NCBI GenBank assembly: GCA_015680685.1
Contig: MNCI01006943.1
Location: forward strand, 1-64,000
DNA: 64,000 nucleotides
Direction: 5' to 3'
From: Gnetum montanum
Taxonomy: Eukaryota > Streptophyta > Gnetopsida > Gnetales > Gnetaceae
Position 1 is the first letter of the stretch. Each line of letters starts with the position of its first letter. The translations under genes and the position numbers were made by a program. Positions 37,680 through 48,844 of this stretch are shown one piece after another. The notes below the pieces were generated by a model. It had not been told where the DNA came from. It was given only the letters and a program-made list of their open reading frames with translations, and did not search any database.

Positions 37680-40600
37680 ATGGGCAAGGAAAAGGAAGTG
37701 GAGTGCCAGGGGAGGAAGGGTCCCGATCTAACCTTTGCTGAAGAGACGAAGGCCATGTTGCAGGGTCTGCCCAGGCCGAGGATGCCATCATGGCCCGTGA
37801 TGTCTCACAGGTAAGCCTTGATCCCTGCCTCTGTCGTTGTTTCCATGCTTCTTAGCGTAGACAATCCCAACGTATACGCCGAGCGTAGAGGGTTTTCGAC
37901 CCAAGGGTTTTCGGTGTATACGTCAGCGTAACTATGCAGCGTAGACGGTGTTTATCAGTTTACTAGCGTAAGCCCTTTTCTGTGTTATTATGTTAGCGTA
38001 TGCTCTGGTGTGACTGAAGCTTGTCGGCGTGTTTGTCATCAGCGTAAGTTGTCTTTTGCGATGGCGTATACGCTGAGGGTTTGCCCGGCGTTAACGTTGT
38101 ATGCGTACAGTTGTCTTTTGGGGTGTTGTTTTATTTTTCTTATGTAAATGGTTTACGCTGAAAGCGAACTCGAGCGTATATGTTGAGGGTTTCTTCAGCG
38201 TATACACTGCGCGTGAAGGGGTTTGGGTGTCAGCATAGATGCTGAGTTTGGTAGCTTATACGCTAATTTTAAATCGCATTTTTAAGTGTTGGTCAGCATA
38301 TACGCTGTGTACAACGTATACGCTAAGTTTGAATTACGTTTTTTACGCTAAGTGCTAACAGTTTGTCCGGCGTATACGCTGTGTATAGCATATACGCTGA
38401 GTGTGAAATGTGGGCGTATATGCTCTGTATATAGCGTATACGCTAGGTGTAAGCTGTGTTTTTTGCACCAAGTGTAAATTTTGGTTGGCGTATACACCCT
38501 GTGTGCAGCGTATACGCTGAGCGTAAACAGAGTTGATTTTTGATTTATGATGCAAACTTTCGTTTTGTGGCATTGCGATTGATTACAGGGACAACAAACG
38601 CTTCCTTATCGTGGTTGAGCTTGTCGGGGTGCTAACATGGATCGGCCTTGTTGAGGATGGGGAGGTTCCCCCTGATCTAACGGTGGATGAAAACGAGGTT
38701 TGGTTCAGGGAAGGTGCTTGTGAATTCTTGGCCTTTCTGCTAGACAATTTTGAAGTAGCCATGTGGTCGAATTTTGACGAGGTGACTGCATGGAGTGTGG
38801 TTGATGCAATGCTGCCGGGGGCTATCGAGGGTATCATGGTTTTCATCAAAGACATTGACGAGGGGCCATTTGTTAATGAAGATTGCACTACCCGCGGGCC
38901 CAGGGCAACACGCCCGTTAACACGCATGTGGGCGTTACTGCCACGAGGGTTGGACTACCTCAATAATACATTATTCATAGCCACCCGCACACATACTTTG
39001 TTCCAGAATCCTCCTGGCATGGTATACCGAATAGCCAGGTGGGACCATTTACATTTATCGCTTTCTTTTTGCCATTTGATGTTGGTTTCTTGTTTGTTGA
39101 CATGTATTCGTTTGTAGGCCGAAGACCAACCCAGACGGGACCCTGATTAAGGATGAAGGGATAGCCCTCACTTGTACAGCTCTGGAAGCATTTATGATGG
39201 GCCCTAACCTTCGTGGGACTATGCTAAAGCAAATGAAGGTTTGATGGTCCACTTTCACAAGCAGTTCTCTAGAGCGTTTGCGATGTGCAAGGCTCGTGGG
39301 TGGCTTCATGAACACTGGACTGACAACGGGCCAATTTTCTCTCATGATCTTCGTAGCACGTCTAGATCTACCACCGAAGGTAAATGATAACACTTCTTAG
39401 ATATGTTAGTGGGTTCATCCAATTGCTTGGATTTACGCTGATATAACAACTTTACATTTCTTTTATAGTTAATATACCTTCTAGTCAGGATCCGGTGACC
39501 ACCGGACAAATCGAGACGACTTTGTCAATGAAGTTCGGAGGGGTGGCTAAGGCCCAGAAGTGGTTACGAAATTGTGCTCCTCCGTCCCTCGCTCGTTGCC
39601 TAGATGATGCGGGGCTCATGGAGCTTTTTATGATGCCGAGTCCTGATGTTTCCATTGGGGAGATGATCGGGACTGTAGACTCCTTCAATGAGTCTGTCAC
39701 ATACTACAACACCCGGATTAAGGGTGTGAAGGTAGTTTTCCGTCTGTCGCTCGAGTTCTTTTCGGACCTATTTGGCGTACCGGCGGATGGCCTGAATGTA
39801 GTATTAGAAAGAACTCACAAAGAGCTCCAGATGATCCGGGAATTGGAGAACTGGCTAGGCATAGCAAAGGGTACCAAGGGATTCCCTATGCAGGGGAAGG
39901 CGAAGGTTGTAGAAGTGAACGAACTGTATCCCTTATTCAGAGCATGGGTATTTCCCAAAACACTTTCCCAGGTGAGGTGCCTTGGGGTTGAGGCTGTTCG
40001 TGTGATGCAAACTGTTTTGGAAACAGGGATGTGATACAACTGGGCAAAATTTTTATTGGCGGGACTGCACAAAGAGATAGTGCGATTGCGCTCAAATGTC
40101 GAGGCGCAATCCCATTTCACCTTTGCATTTTTCACCGATTATCTTCGTCATTTTGCTAAGTTCTTGGTAGTTTGCGTAGATAACAAGTTTGTCCTGCGGG
40201 ATCGAGGTCAACTATCCCACCCGTGGATCCATCACCTGTATGACACAGCCAAATCCCAAGATGCACCCGAAGGTATTGATGAATCCGTTTCCGTTACTAC
40301 AGGGGGATCATCTGGCGGTTCAATCCACACACATGATAGTGTGGGGTTGGAGCCAGATGAGCTGCCTTACACTGCTAGAAGGGCAAAATGAGTCATCAAG
40401 GAAACCATCGGCCAAGCTAAAGCAAAGCTAAAGAGGCCTGAGCGCCCGGTTGAGGACGTTTCCAGTGTGAGCCAGCCACGCGTGAAGCGAATACGCTTCA
40501 AGATGCCTAGTGAGCAGAACTCGCCTACTTATTACTTTAGCGTTTTTATTTTGTTTATAACTTTCACCTCAATCGCTTATGTGTCATTGATATATTTTTC

Positions 40601-42201
40601 CTTTGGCTTGATTTTTTTAAAATAGTAAGGAAACAGGCTTTAGAGACGATCACGGAGGAGGAGGAAACCAATACAGGGAAAAATAATGAGGAGGAGCATA
40701 CAGAAACGAGTCAAGGTGGCGGGATGGAGGAGTTAAAGGAGAAAACCACAGGAACTGAGCCATTGGACGACGAAGGTAGTGTCGACCAAATGTTCCACAG
40801 TTTTCTTCAAGGAGATTTGGATTTAGGCGCTCCCCCAGGGGATGACGAAGGCCATGGTATGTTTTTCCTTTTATCCTGTTTAGTTGTTCTTTTTTTGTGG
40901 GTTATATTTTTTGCTTATTCTTATGTGTTTTTTATTCTATCCAGATGAAGGTAGCAAGACCAGAATGGTGCGCCTAGACGTACCGATGAGGACGGTTCCC
41001 CCTGAGAGGATCGTTGAGGTTAGTTCTTCTTGTACCCATGAGCCACTTATTTAGTCAGAAATGCCAAGTAAGATGGATTTTGTGGCTGGCATCATGGAGG
41101 AAGTCATTGAACGGATCCAAGAAGCCCACCCTGATATAGGTATGAATTACTTAAAGCTTTGGAGCTTTGCATCTTGCTTGTATAGTTTTGACATTTGTAT
41201 ATTTATATATTTTTTTTGTTTTTCACATGGGTAGGTGCTAAACTGAGATGGGATCCCTCAGAAAGCGTTAGCATGAAAATCCTAACCACACTCTCCCCCG
41301 AAGTGGAGCAAGTGCCAAGGCCTATTTATGAGGGAGTTGCAGAAAGCCTTGTGCACCATGCTAAGTCATTATGGACTTGCAGGCATTCCATTGAGCAGTT
41401 GTGGCTGCAAATACAGGAAAAAGAAAAGGAAGTCTTCGAATTGTCAGAGGAACGTGACGATTTAAAGGCTTGATACGAGTTCGCTGCTGCTAGACTAAGT
41501 GGAGATCGCTCTTGGCGAACATCGGAGGTTACATACACCAGATATTGGAACCTTTTGAATCATCATGCATCACTAACTCGGAGAATGACAGAACGCAAAG
41601 CTCAAATTGATTTCCTGAACCTTAAGTATCAAGATTGAAAGGCATTTGCTTCTAAGGTTCATAAGTGGGGTTAGGATGAGAATAATCACAAACATTACTA
41701 CAAGAACTCGCTAAAAGAGGTGTCCATCGAAAAGCGCCAACTAGAAATGTTTGTGGAGGGTTTAGGCTTGTGTTTGGCCTTCGATACTTTTGCATAGAAT
41801 ACAACTGTGGAAATGGAGTCGCCTACAAGGGTGATCACAACCGCATATGGGGAAGTGTCGGTTAGAGAATTTCCATTGAAATGTCCCACCTGGTTAGTTG
41901 TAAAAAAAGGGAAGACTTTGGCAGACGTTGACTTAGGCCTAGATGGGACGGACTGGGCTAGTGTTTTTGAAGAAGAAATCCTTCGTTGGTTGGAGTTCGG
42001 CTTAGGGGGATCTACTATGGTAAGCGTTTTATTCTTATGGAGTTAATTCTTTTAACATTTTGGCATTCGCTTATTCTTATGTTGGTTGTTTATTCTCAGG
42101 ATGAAGGTGGTGATGATGTTCAGGAGGCGGGCCCCAGTGGAGCAAGGGTCCCTAATGCTGGTGGATCTAGGAAGGACGACCCTCTCGCCTCGGATGTCTA
42201 G
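37680..42201 (+). pseudogene. Antisense eight-exon gene (aORF) of element C
   Basis: Plus-strand exons: 37680-37810, 38589-39038, 39118-39379, 39469-40509, 40626-40856, 40945-41139, 41235-42019, 42100-42201. All introns are GT-AG, and the phases fit a product of about 1065 residues except for one base in exon 3 (near 39205-39240). Residues 45-195 resemble an FCP1/NIF phosphatase domain: FLIVVELVGVLTW (motif I position, E54-L59), VWFREGACEFL, FEVAMWS, NNTLFIATRTHTLFQNPP. The catalytic DxDG and DDSP residues are absent. Around residues 365-470, GVKVVFRLSLEFF and WVFPKTLSQVRCLGVE recall putative plant transposon proteins. A coiled coil follows near residues 820-860. Stops occur near 40033, 40389, 41063, 41471 and in exon 7. 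Confidence 0.83.
37811..38588 (+). repeat. Intron 1 of the C aORF, dense AGCGTATACGCT palindromes
   Basis: GT-AG intron (CACAG|GTAAGC to GATTACAG|GG). More than fifteen exact or near copies of GCGTATACGC with changing spacers. Exact 12-bp palindromes AGCGTATACGCT occur near 38432 and 38507. The minus-strand ORF 38355-38573 is a translation of the repeat. Confidence 0.72.
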
Positions 42202-42793
42202 TGTTTTGATTTTTGAGTTTTTGTTGTTTTGTTGTTTGAGTCAAATTTATACGGAAAATGTAATTTGGAAATTCTGAAACGGATGAAAACAATTGAAACT
42301 TGTAATTGGACAATGTTGTATGTAAGGAAATTTTTGTTGATTTTAAATTTGGTTGCACACACGACACGATGTTAAGATGTTTTTGGATTTGCTTTTCTGT
42401 TTAAATGTAATGCACTGAAATAATGACAAACGGTACGTAAAAAGGAAGATAGGGTATGTGCTAATTTAAGACCATTTCGAGCCTGATTTGCATTAGTTTA
42501 AAGCCATTTCGGGCCACTATGCGTAGTTTAAGGCCATTCCGGGCCCCATTGTAAATGAGCAATATTTTGGATAAAGCGGATAAGTTTCTTGGTGGACCGA
42601 CCATTTCTGATCGTGGCTAGTTTTATGTCATCGCGGACATGATAGTTTAACGTCTTTCCGGACGAAGGGTGTTGTTTAATAATGTTCTTGGCTCTATTAT
42701 AGTTTAATGTCATTTCGGACTGCATCTAGTTTAACGTCGTTTCGGACGAACCGTAGTTTAACGTCGTTTCGGACGTATAGTAGTTATGTAGTT
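42202..42793. repeat. TTAAACT-core array between aORF and gag-pro of C
   Basis: After the aORF stop comes AT-rich DNA. From about 42460 to 42780 there are about eight plus-strand units such as GTTTAAGGCCATTCCGGGCC and GTTTAACGTCGTTTCGGAC. Equivalent arrays stand at 21543 (B) and 7840 (A). Confidence 0.72.
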
Positions 42794-45700
42794 TTATTTT
42801 AATTGTTTTTTGATTTTCTTTATTTTTATGTTAGGGGGTGTATTGGCCGGTACGATTTTGTATTCTGCGTCTCCTTCACTGATCACGTTGAATGGCAATT
42901 CAGTCCAGGAGACATCCGATTGAATGTTTTCGGTATCGGTATTTTCAGGTGCTTTAGTGTCCGTCATTGTTTCTATGTTGATTTCTTCATGAGACGATGT
43001 GTATAGAGTGTTAGATGTGGGTGTTTCAGTTATAGGAGGCTCTTATCCTATGTTCGAAGATTTACCACCCACTAGTTGTGGCTCGTTTGAGTCATTTTGA
43101 CTAGACTTCGCGAGTTCAACTTCGGAGCCTTGGTCGCTGTCCATGTGCGATGAAATAATGGGAGTGACCGCTTCCCCATGTATGAAAATTTCACTGCCCT
43201 CATAGGGTAGGTGAATCTCCTGATGTATAGGGGAAGAAACGGCTCTCAGTTGGGCCAACCAGGGTCTTCCTAAAATCAAGTTGAACCCTGGCATCTCATC
43301 GACAACCAGGAAGTCAGCGGATGTGGGGAACTGGTCTCCCGCTATGAAGTCTAAGGTTATCGTGCCTTTGACCAATATACGTGACCCATTGAATGACTTT
43401 AAACATGTTGTTGTTGTAGGTTTAATTAAGTCAGTAAACCCCAGTTGTTCAATGATGGGATAGGGTACAACGTTTGTGGCTGCCCCATCGTCTACATGGA
43501 CTCTGTGTATTTTGAACTGGTTTACTTGTATTGTTATGAACATGGGGATTGTCGTTGTCTCCCCCATCTTCTTGTCTACTTTGATGTTATCATCGTGGAA
43601 GCTCAAGGGTTTAGGGATGGCACCGTGAGATGAGTACATTACGGCATGAATGGCGGGTTCGCTCGGGGGCAAGTCTTCACTGACCGGGATGGATGTTAGC
43701 ATGTGTACGAGAGCTTCCCGATGAGTTTGGGAGGTTAGGACTAAGTCATACAAGCTCAAAGAAGTGTTCTTTTGTTTCAGCGCTTGGGTGACTTGTGTTG
43801 AAGCCGTGGCAAAGTCTCTACTGTTGGAGATGTTCTTGTCGGCAGCGATTGGGTCCATTGGGCCCAACAGCTTTATTTTGTGTTTTAGTGGCCTATCATC
43901 CTTGCTCTGTGCTATAGTTTTAGATGGTTCATTTTGCTTTGATGATGGTTCACCCTGATTACTTGCATTTGACTGATCGTTAGTCGGCGACATGGGTATG
44001 GAATTGAGTGGAGTAGGCTTAGGCGGCCCCAGAGCCAATCATTCACTCTCTTTCTCCAGGCGTTCGCATGTAAGCCTATCAGCTAGATGTTCTCACGTGT
44101 GGCGTGGAGGTGGAGTCGGTCTCAGAGCTTCAGATTATCTCGGGATGCGCACCACGTATGGAGTGCGGGCGGGATTGCGTTTGGTCAGTGGGAGGCGTTT
44201 GAGCCGAAGGCTGGCCAGGGACCCTGACGACGTAGGGGCAAGGTTTGCCCCACGCCTGTGTGGTAGAGGTTTGATGACTGTTAGGACTTTCGGGTGTCCT
44301 AACAACATACGGGGTTGGTTTCGGTGGAGGTTTGACCTCCGCTGTTGCAATGGCCAGTGGCACTCGGACTACGAAGGGAGCAGGCTGAGTGTGAGGGATT
44401 AGTGGCTTTAAGGGTGTAGGTACGGCTGAAGGTATACAGATGACATAGGGCTGCTGGGGGACGCGTGGTGATTGGGGCGTGGGTGTGGTCACGACGGGAG
44501 GAATCCACACTACGAATGGCCTATGAGACGTTTCGTGTGTGTTTTGAGGGTAGATGGTGTTAATGTTACTTGCCTCGGAATCATCATCGAAGTAGATCGT
44601 GCTAATCATGTACGGGGCCTCTTGAGTGTTCAGGGGATCCTTGTACATCCCCACAGCCTGATTCTACGGCTGGACTGGGTTAGCCTCATCAAAAGTATTT
44701 TTGCTATCATCAATCATCCACTAGATATCCTGCTTCAGGGTGAAGCAATAATCTGTTCCATGCCCGTTGCATTGATGGTAGTCGCAGAAGTGATCCATCC
44801 TAAAGCCTTTGGGTACGGGTGGCTCATCCGGGGTTGCTAAGCTTGGGTTCTATATAAGTTGGCAGAACCGTTCATGTCTTTGGATGGCCACAGGGGATAA
44901 CTGCTTGTGTGTCATCAGCCCAGCTTTTAGGAGCTGATCAAAGAGCTGGGATGGTTTCATCGGTAGAGGCGTGTATTGAGAGGGTTCTTTCCTCTTGAAA
45001 TTGCGTGCACAGTTTGTTGGGTTCTGTGATGATGATGACTCTGGGGCTGTTGTGGGAGCGGGTTTATAGTAGTTCGAAGGGGTTACGGGTGGTTTTTGTT
45101 GACGTGTGATGTTCGTTTGTTGGGCTCCTGCTATCGCTGCTATAGTTGTTTTAGCTTTCTCTTTATCTTTTTTAGTGTGTTGGTTTCTGAAGGCCAAGTA
45201 TGTCGGGTCGTGGCTATTTTGAGCCGCTTCCTCTATGTTTTTTATCTGCACAAATGCCTAATTAAGATCACGCGCGTTAAGGTAATATAATTTGGACTTG
45301 AAGAAATCGTTGACAACCCCCTTGAAAATTGTAAGCAGATAAGTTGGAGAGATTGGTTCGTGTAGCTCGTTGAGAGTGGCACTCTATCTCTGAATAAACT
45401 TTTGTACAGGTTCAAGCGGTGCTTGCTTGACCTGCATAAGGCTGTCCAGCGTGGCCTCGGGTTTCAAGTTGTACTTGAACCGGGTCACAAACTGGTGTAA
45501 CAGATCATCCAAGGAAAAGATAGAGTTCCTGGGTAGGGCTCGGTACCAGTCGAGTGCTCTCCCCGCGAGTGACATGGGGAATACTCATAGTATGGAGTGG
45601 GGCCATGCTTGGAGCAATGTGCACTCTAGTCTAAATGTTATGAGATGTGCATTGGGATCTGTCTCCCCATTGTACTTGGTCAATTTGGGCAAGGAGACAC

Positions 45701-46949
45701 CTTTAGGTAAGGTTAGAGGTGGGACTGAAGAGCTGATGGGGTCATCGTTGTAGAAATCCACTACCTTCAGCTCTCCATGAGCGGCTATTTTGAGGCGCTT
45801 CACCTCGTCAGTGAGCTCTTGCATTAGTTTTTTGGCATCCACCCAGTCTTGGGCGCTCAGTGATGCTGCGGCTTGGGGTTGTGGTATGTTATACAAGTTA
45901 GATTGTTGTATGGTGGGCTGAAAGGCCAACAACTGTGCAGGTGGTGGTTGTGCTTGTGGAAAGGTTGCGGTGGGTTGCACTACAGATGGCACATTGTAGG
46001 GAAAATGTTGTGGCTGTTGTTGCTGCAGCTGTGGCTATGCTTGGGAAATATTAGTTGGTGGGATTGTGTGGGGCGGTGCGTGGTGATGGGGAATTTGGTG
46101 TGATGACACTCCCCTCGCTGGCCATTGTCCTACCACGTTGTGCGCGGGGACTCCCTGTTGGGTCACGGCTGTTTGGGGAACTGTATGCGTTTGGATGTGC
46201 GGTATGAAGTGAGCGGATGTAGATGCCGGGATCACATGTGGCATCCCTATTATGCGAGGTGGGAACGTTACACCTGTGTTGTCGTGAGGAGGCGGTGCTC
46301 ATGAGGATGAGCTTGCAGCTGCATTAGGGATAAGTGTGAGAGGGAAGGTGTTGGGTTGGTGATCACTTGGGAGAGGAATATGCAAGAGTGCTGCTATTTC
46401 CGATGGTGGCGCTTGAGCCTGGGTGAATCTAAGGTGTCGTACGGGTAGGATCTCCCCTGTCTCAAGATGAAAAATGGGATTAACCTGTACTTGTGGGCTT
46501 AGGGTATCATAGGAGTCTTCGTGCTTGGATTGAGCGGCAAAGTCATCCTCCTTCTCTGGTTGAGGCTTTAGTGCGGGCTGGTCTAACGACTAGCGCCTAT
46601 GGAGGAGGAGCTGTGTGACGAGTTCCGAATATTGTTCAGGGATAGGGATTACATCATATGGAGAAGGGGTGAACTCGTGTCCTCCCCTATAGAAGAGTTC
46701 GAACTGCCTCTTCACTTCCATTTCAGCTCGGTCAACGGCCAGGCCAGCTTGTATTTTAATACATATAAAATTATACTAGTCCTGGGTGATTATGTTGGAG
46801 GCTGAATCTCTCCCATGTAACCTTAGGGATCAGCGGGGCCTTGTTGTGGGTTGCATTCCCGGGTGCTGTGCGATGGGCTGTTGGATGGTTGTGATGTCCA
46901 TGATGTCTGTTACGTGAGCCATCGCACCGGTAGTGTTCATAGGGTTCAT
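42794..46949 (-). pseudogene. gag-pro: gag-protease of element C
   Basis: Minus-strand ORF of about 1380 codons. The stop TAA is at 42794-42796 after KIKKQLK. The most likely surviving ATG is 46949 (MNPMNTTGAM), because the ATG used in B is changed here. Blocks: NFICIKIQAGLAVD (about 46755), Pro/Gln-rich segment, gag core LTKYNGETDPNAHL to RDLNxAF (45690-45260), zinc knuckle FCDYHQCNGHGTDYC (about 44790-44745), YVVR-type proline repeats (44560-44130), protease (43490-43210), ELPFNVISEGDAEYK near 42850. This is the least damaged gag of the three and supplies the reference residues for stops in B. Remaining stops are mostly TAG or TGA at Gln, Trp and Arg positions. Confidence 0.9.
43043..44038 (-). 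CDS. Uninterrupted protease segment of C gag-pro
   Basis: 331 open codons. Asp pair at residues 183-184 in VDDGAATNVV, then FNLILGRPWLAQL and HQEIHLPYEG. The conserved upstream sequence SLYDLVLTSQTHREALVHML is shared with A and B. It ends at a TAA (GGKSSNIG) where B is open, and the normal end is at 42794. Confidence 0.8.
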   Translation of the reverse strand: MALGPPKPTPLNSIPMSPTNDQSNASNQGEPSSKQNEPSKTIAQSKDDRPLKHKIKLLGPMDPIAADKNISNSRDFATASTQVTQALKQKNTSLSLYDLVLTSQTHREALVHMLTSIPVSEDLPPSEPAIHAVMYSSHGAIPKPLSFHDDNIKVDKKMGETTTIPMFITIQVNQFKIHRVHVDDGAATNVVPYPIIEQLGFTDLIKPTTTTCLKSFNGSRILVKGTITLDFIAGDQFPTSADFLVVDEMPGFNLILGRPWLAQLRAVSSPIHQEIHLPYEGSEIFIHGEAVTPIISSHMDSDQGSEVELAKSSQNDSNEPQLVGGKSSNIG

Positions 46950-47687
46950 GATGAATTGTTAAGGGGTATGACAGTTTGGAGTGAAATTGGCGTATCGCAC
47001 AGCGTATAGCATATACGCTTCAGCTGACGGCGTATGACAGTGTATACGTTAGCGTAGGTGTTGAGCGTAGACGAGTCTATGTCATAAGTGGCTCAACGTA
47101 TACGCTGGATAGTGTACAGCATAAAGGTACAACGTAAAAAAAAGGGTGCTGTGTAAGCAAGATAGCGTAAGACGAGGCTCAGCGTAAAAGTGAGGAGCGT
47201 AAAACAAGCTCAACATAAAATAGGTCACAGCGTAAACCAGTTGCAGCGTGAAAATAGGGGAGCGTAAAAAAAACAAGGGAGTGTAAACTAGACTCAGCGT
47301 AAACAAGGTTCAGTGTAAACGAGGCTCAGTAAACAATGCAAGGCGTAAACAATGATAGCGTAAACAATGCATAGCGTAAAAGCAAAGCTCAGCGTAAACA
47401 AGGTAGGGCATAAACAATACAAAGCATAAACGATGCATAACATAAAAGCAAAGCTCAGCGTAAACAAGGTAGCATATGGTTTCCAGGGAATTTTTACAAG
47501 GGGGCGTGAATACTGAACAGCGTAGACGCTGGACAGTTACAAGCTGGGGTTTTAGGCTGGGCGGCGTAAACACTGAAGGATTTCAGCAGGGAGGGGCATG
47601 CAGTTGGCGGCGTAGACGCTTAACAGCGTAAATGCTGAGAAATTTGTAGATAAGGTTTTAGGAGGCCCTCTTTTTAGCGCCAGTTTC
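46950..47687 (-). promoter_or_regulatory. Leader and PBS of element C
   Basis: PBS on the minus strand at 47682-47664 (TGGCGCTAAAAAGAGGGCC), five bases from the LTR. The leader is filled with CAGCGTAAAC, AGCGTAAA and GCGTAGACGC motifs. Small minus ORFs here (47082-47306, 47310-47573) are repeat translations. Confidence 0.7.
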
Positions 47688-48844
47688 TGTACTTCCTGAA
47701 ATCGTCGGTCTCCAGCTGGAAAGAAAATAGAGGCTGCGAGATCGCAAGACGAGTACAGAAGACCCTACCTTCGCTTGAGGGTGAGCTGGAATGCATGAAG
47801 GTAGAGTACCTTGGATGGCCCGCACGCAAATCAGACAAGGATTTCCCCGTGCGTACGCAAAGTGCTATATGCTGGGTTATGCGTAAACGATGTAGCAAGC
47901 GTAAACAAAGCATAAACGGCGTAAAGCAGATGCGAATAGAGCGTGAGCGTAAATGGGCGTGGGCCAAGTTGACGTAAAAATGTAAAATGTAAACAATCTT
48001 ATGCAGCAAATGTAAACAATGGTATTACAGAGTCAGAGTACAGTGCACCAGTCTAACGTAGTCGTGAGGGACACAAGGTGGACGAAAAGCCCCAGCATAT
48101 GAAGGAATGACTCGGCTGGTTCGCTGGGCGAGCAGAGTGTAGAGACTGTATCTGCGGCGTATAAGGCTTCCCAGTGTAAGAGGGTTTCAGCTCTTTTGCT
48201 CAGCGTAAATGTTCTCTGGTCTACTCCCAGATTTTGCTCATCGACCTCGGTGAAGTCGGAAATCGAGGTTTATATAGAGGTTGTTACGTTAGACTTGGGT
48301 TGAGTGACACGTGGCACGTTGACCGGGTGCACAGACTTTACAGAAATACAATATTCTACATCTGTTGGGCATATACGCCGTATCAAGTCGGCGTATACGC
48401 TAGGCGTATACACTAGAGGTGTTGGGCGTGAACTGGGGTGAAGATGCTAGTGCTGGGCGTATACGCTGACGGATGTTGGGCGTATATGCTAAGCGTAGAT
48501 GCTGGTGAATGCAGGGCGTATATGCTGGCGGATGCGGGCGTATACGCTGAAGGATGCCCACTTGCTTCAATTTTTGCTCTTTGGTGTTATCTTTATGTCA
48601 TCATTGGAGATTTTATTGTCGAGCGCATGCATCTGCAGTACCTGGGCGTACACGTTGGAGTGCTGGGCGTATACGTTGTGGAGTGAGGCGTATACGTTGG
48701 CACAGTATACTTAGTAAAAAAAATAAGCATTTCAAGTCCCAACACTGCCACGTATGACTTCTTATGTAGCCGAGGTCATCCGTGAGTCTCAGGGTCCTTC
48801 TTGGTGCCGAGCGAGTACTAAGCTCTGAATTTTGTGGTGTTTCA
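47688..48844 (-). repeat. 5' LTR of element C
   Basis: 1157 bp, inverted, pairs with 30880-32040. TATATAAA on the minus strand at 48269-48276. Dense GCGTATACGC motifs at 48370-48700. It ends at GTGTTTCA (48844) and is followed by the TSD copy ATGCT. Confidence 0.95.

Larger units (their letters stand above)
30880..48844 (-). mobile_element. Element C: uninterrupted 18-kb Tat-like retrotransposon, inverted
   Basis: Minus-strand element of the B family, 17965 bp, flanked by ACGCT (30875-30879) and ATGCT (48845-48849), a target duplication with one C-to-T change. In its own direction: 5' LTR 48844-47688, PBS, leader, gag-pro, aORF (opposite, so on the plus strand), pol, 3' array, hairpin repeats, PPT, 3' LTR 32040-30880. 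Nothing is nested in it, so it is the best reference copy of this family in the window. It is the youngest of the three stacked elements by position. Confidence 0.95.

Noticed and set aside
37811-38588. CRISPR-like array
   Set aside because: Repeated palindromes with irregular spacing, no uniform spacers, plant retrotransposon context.
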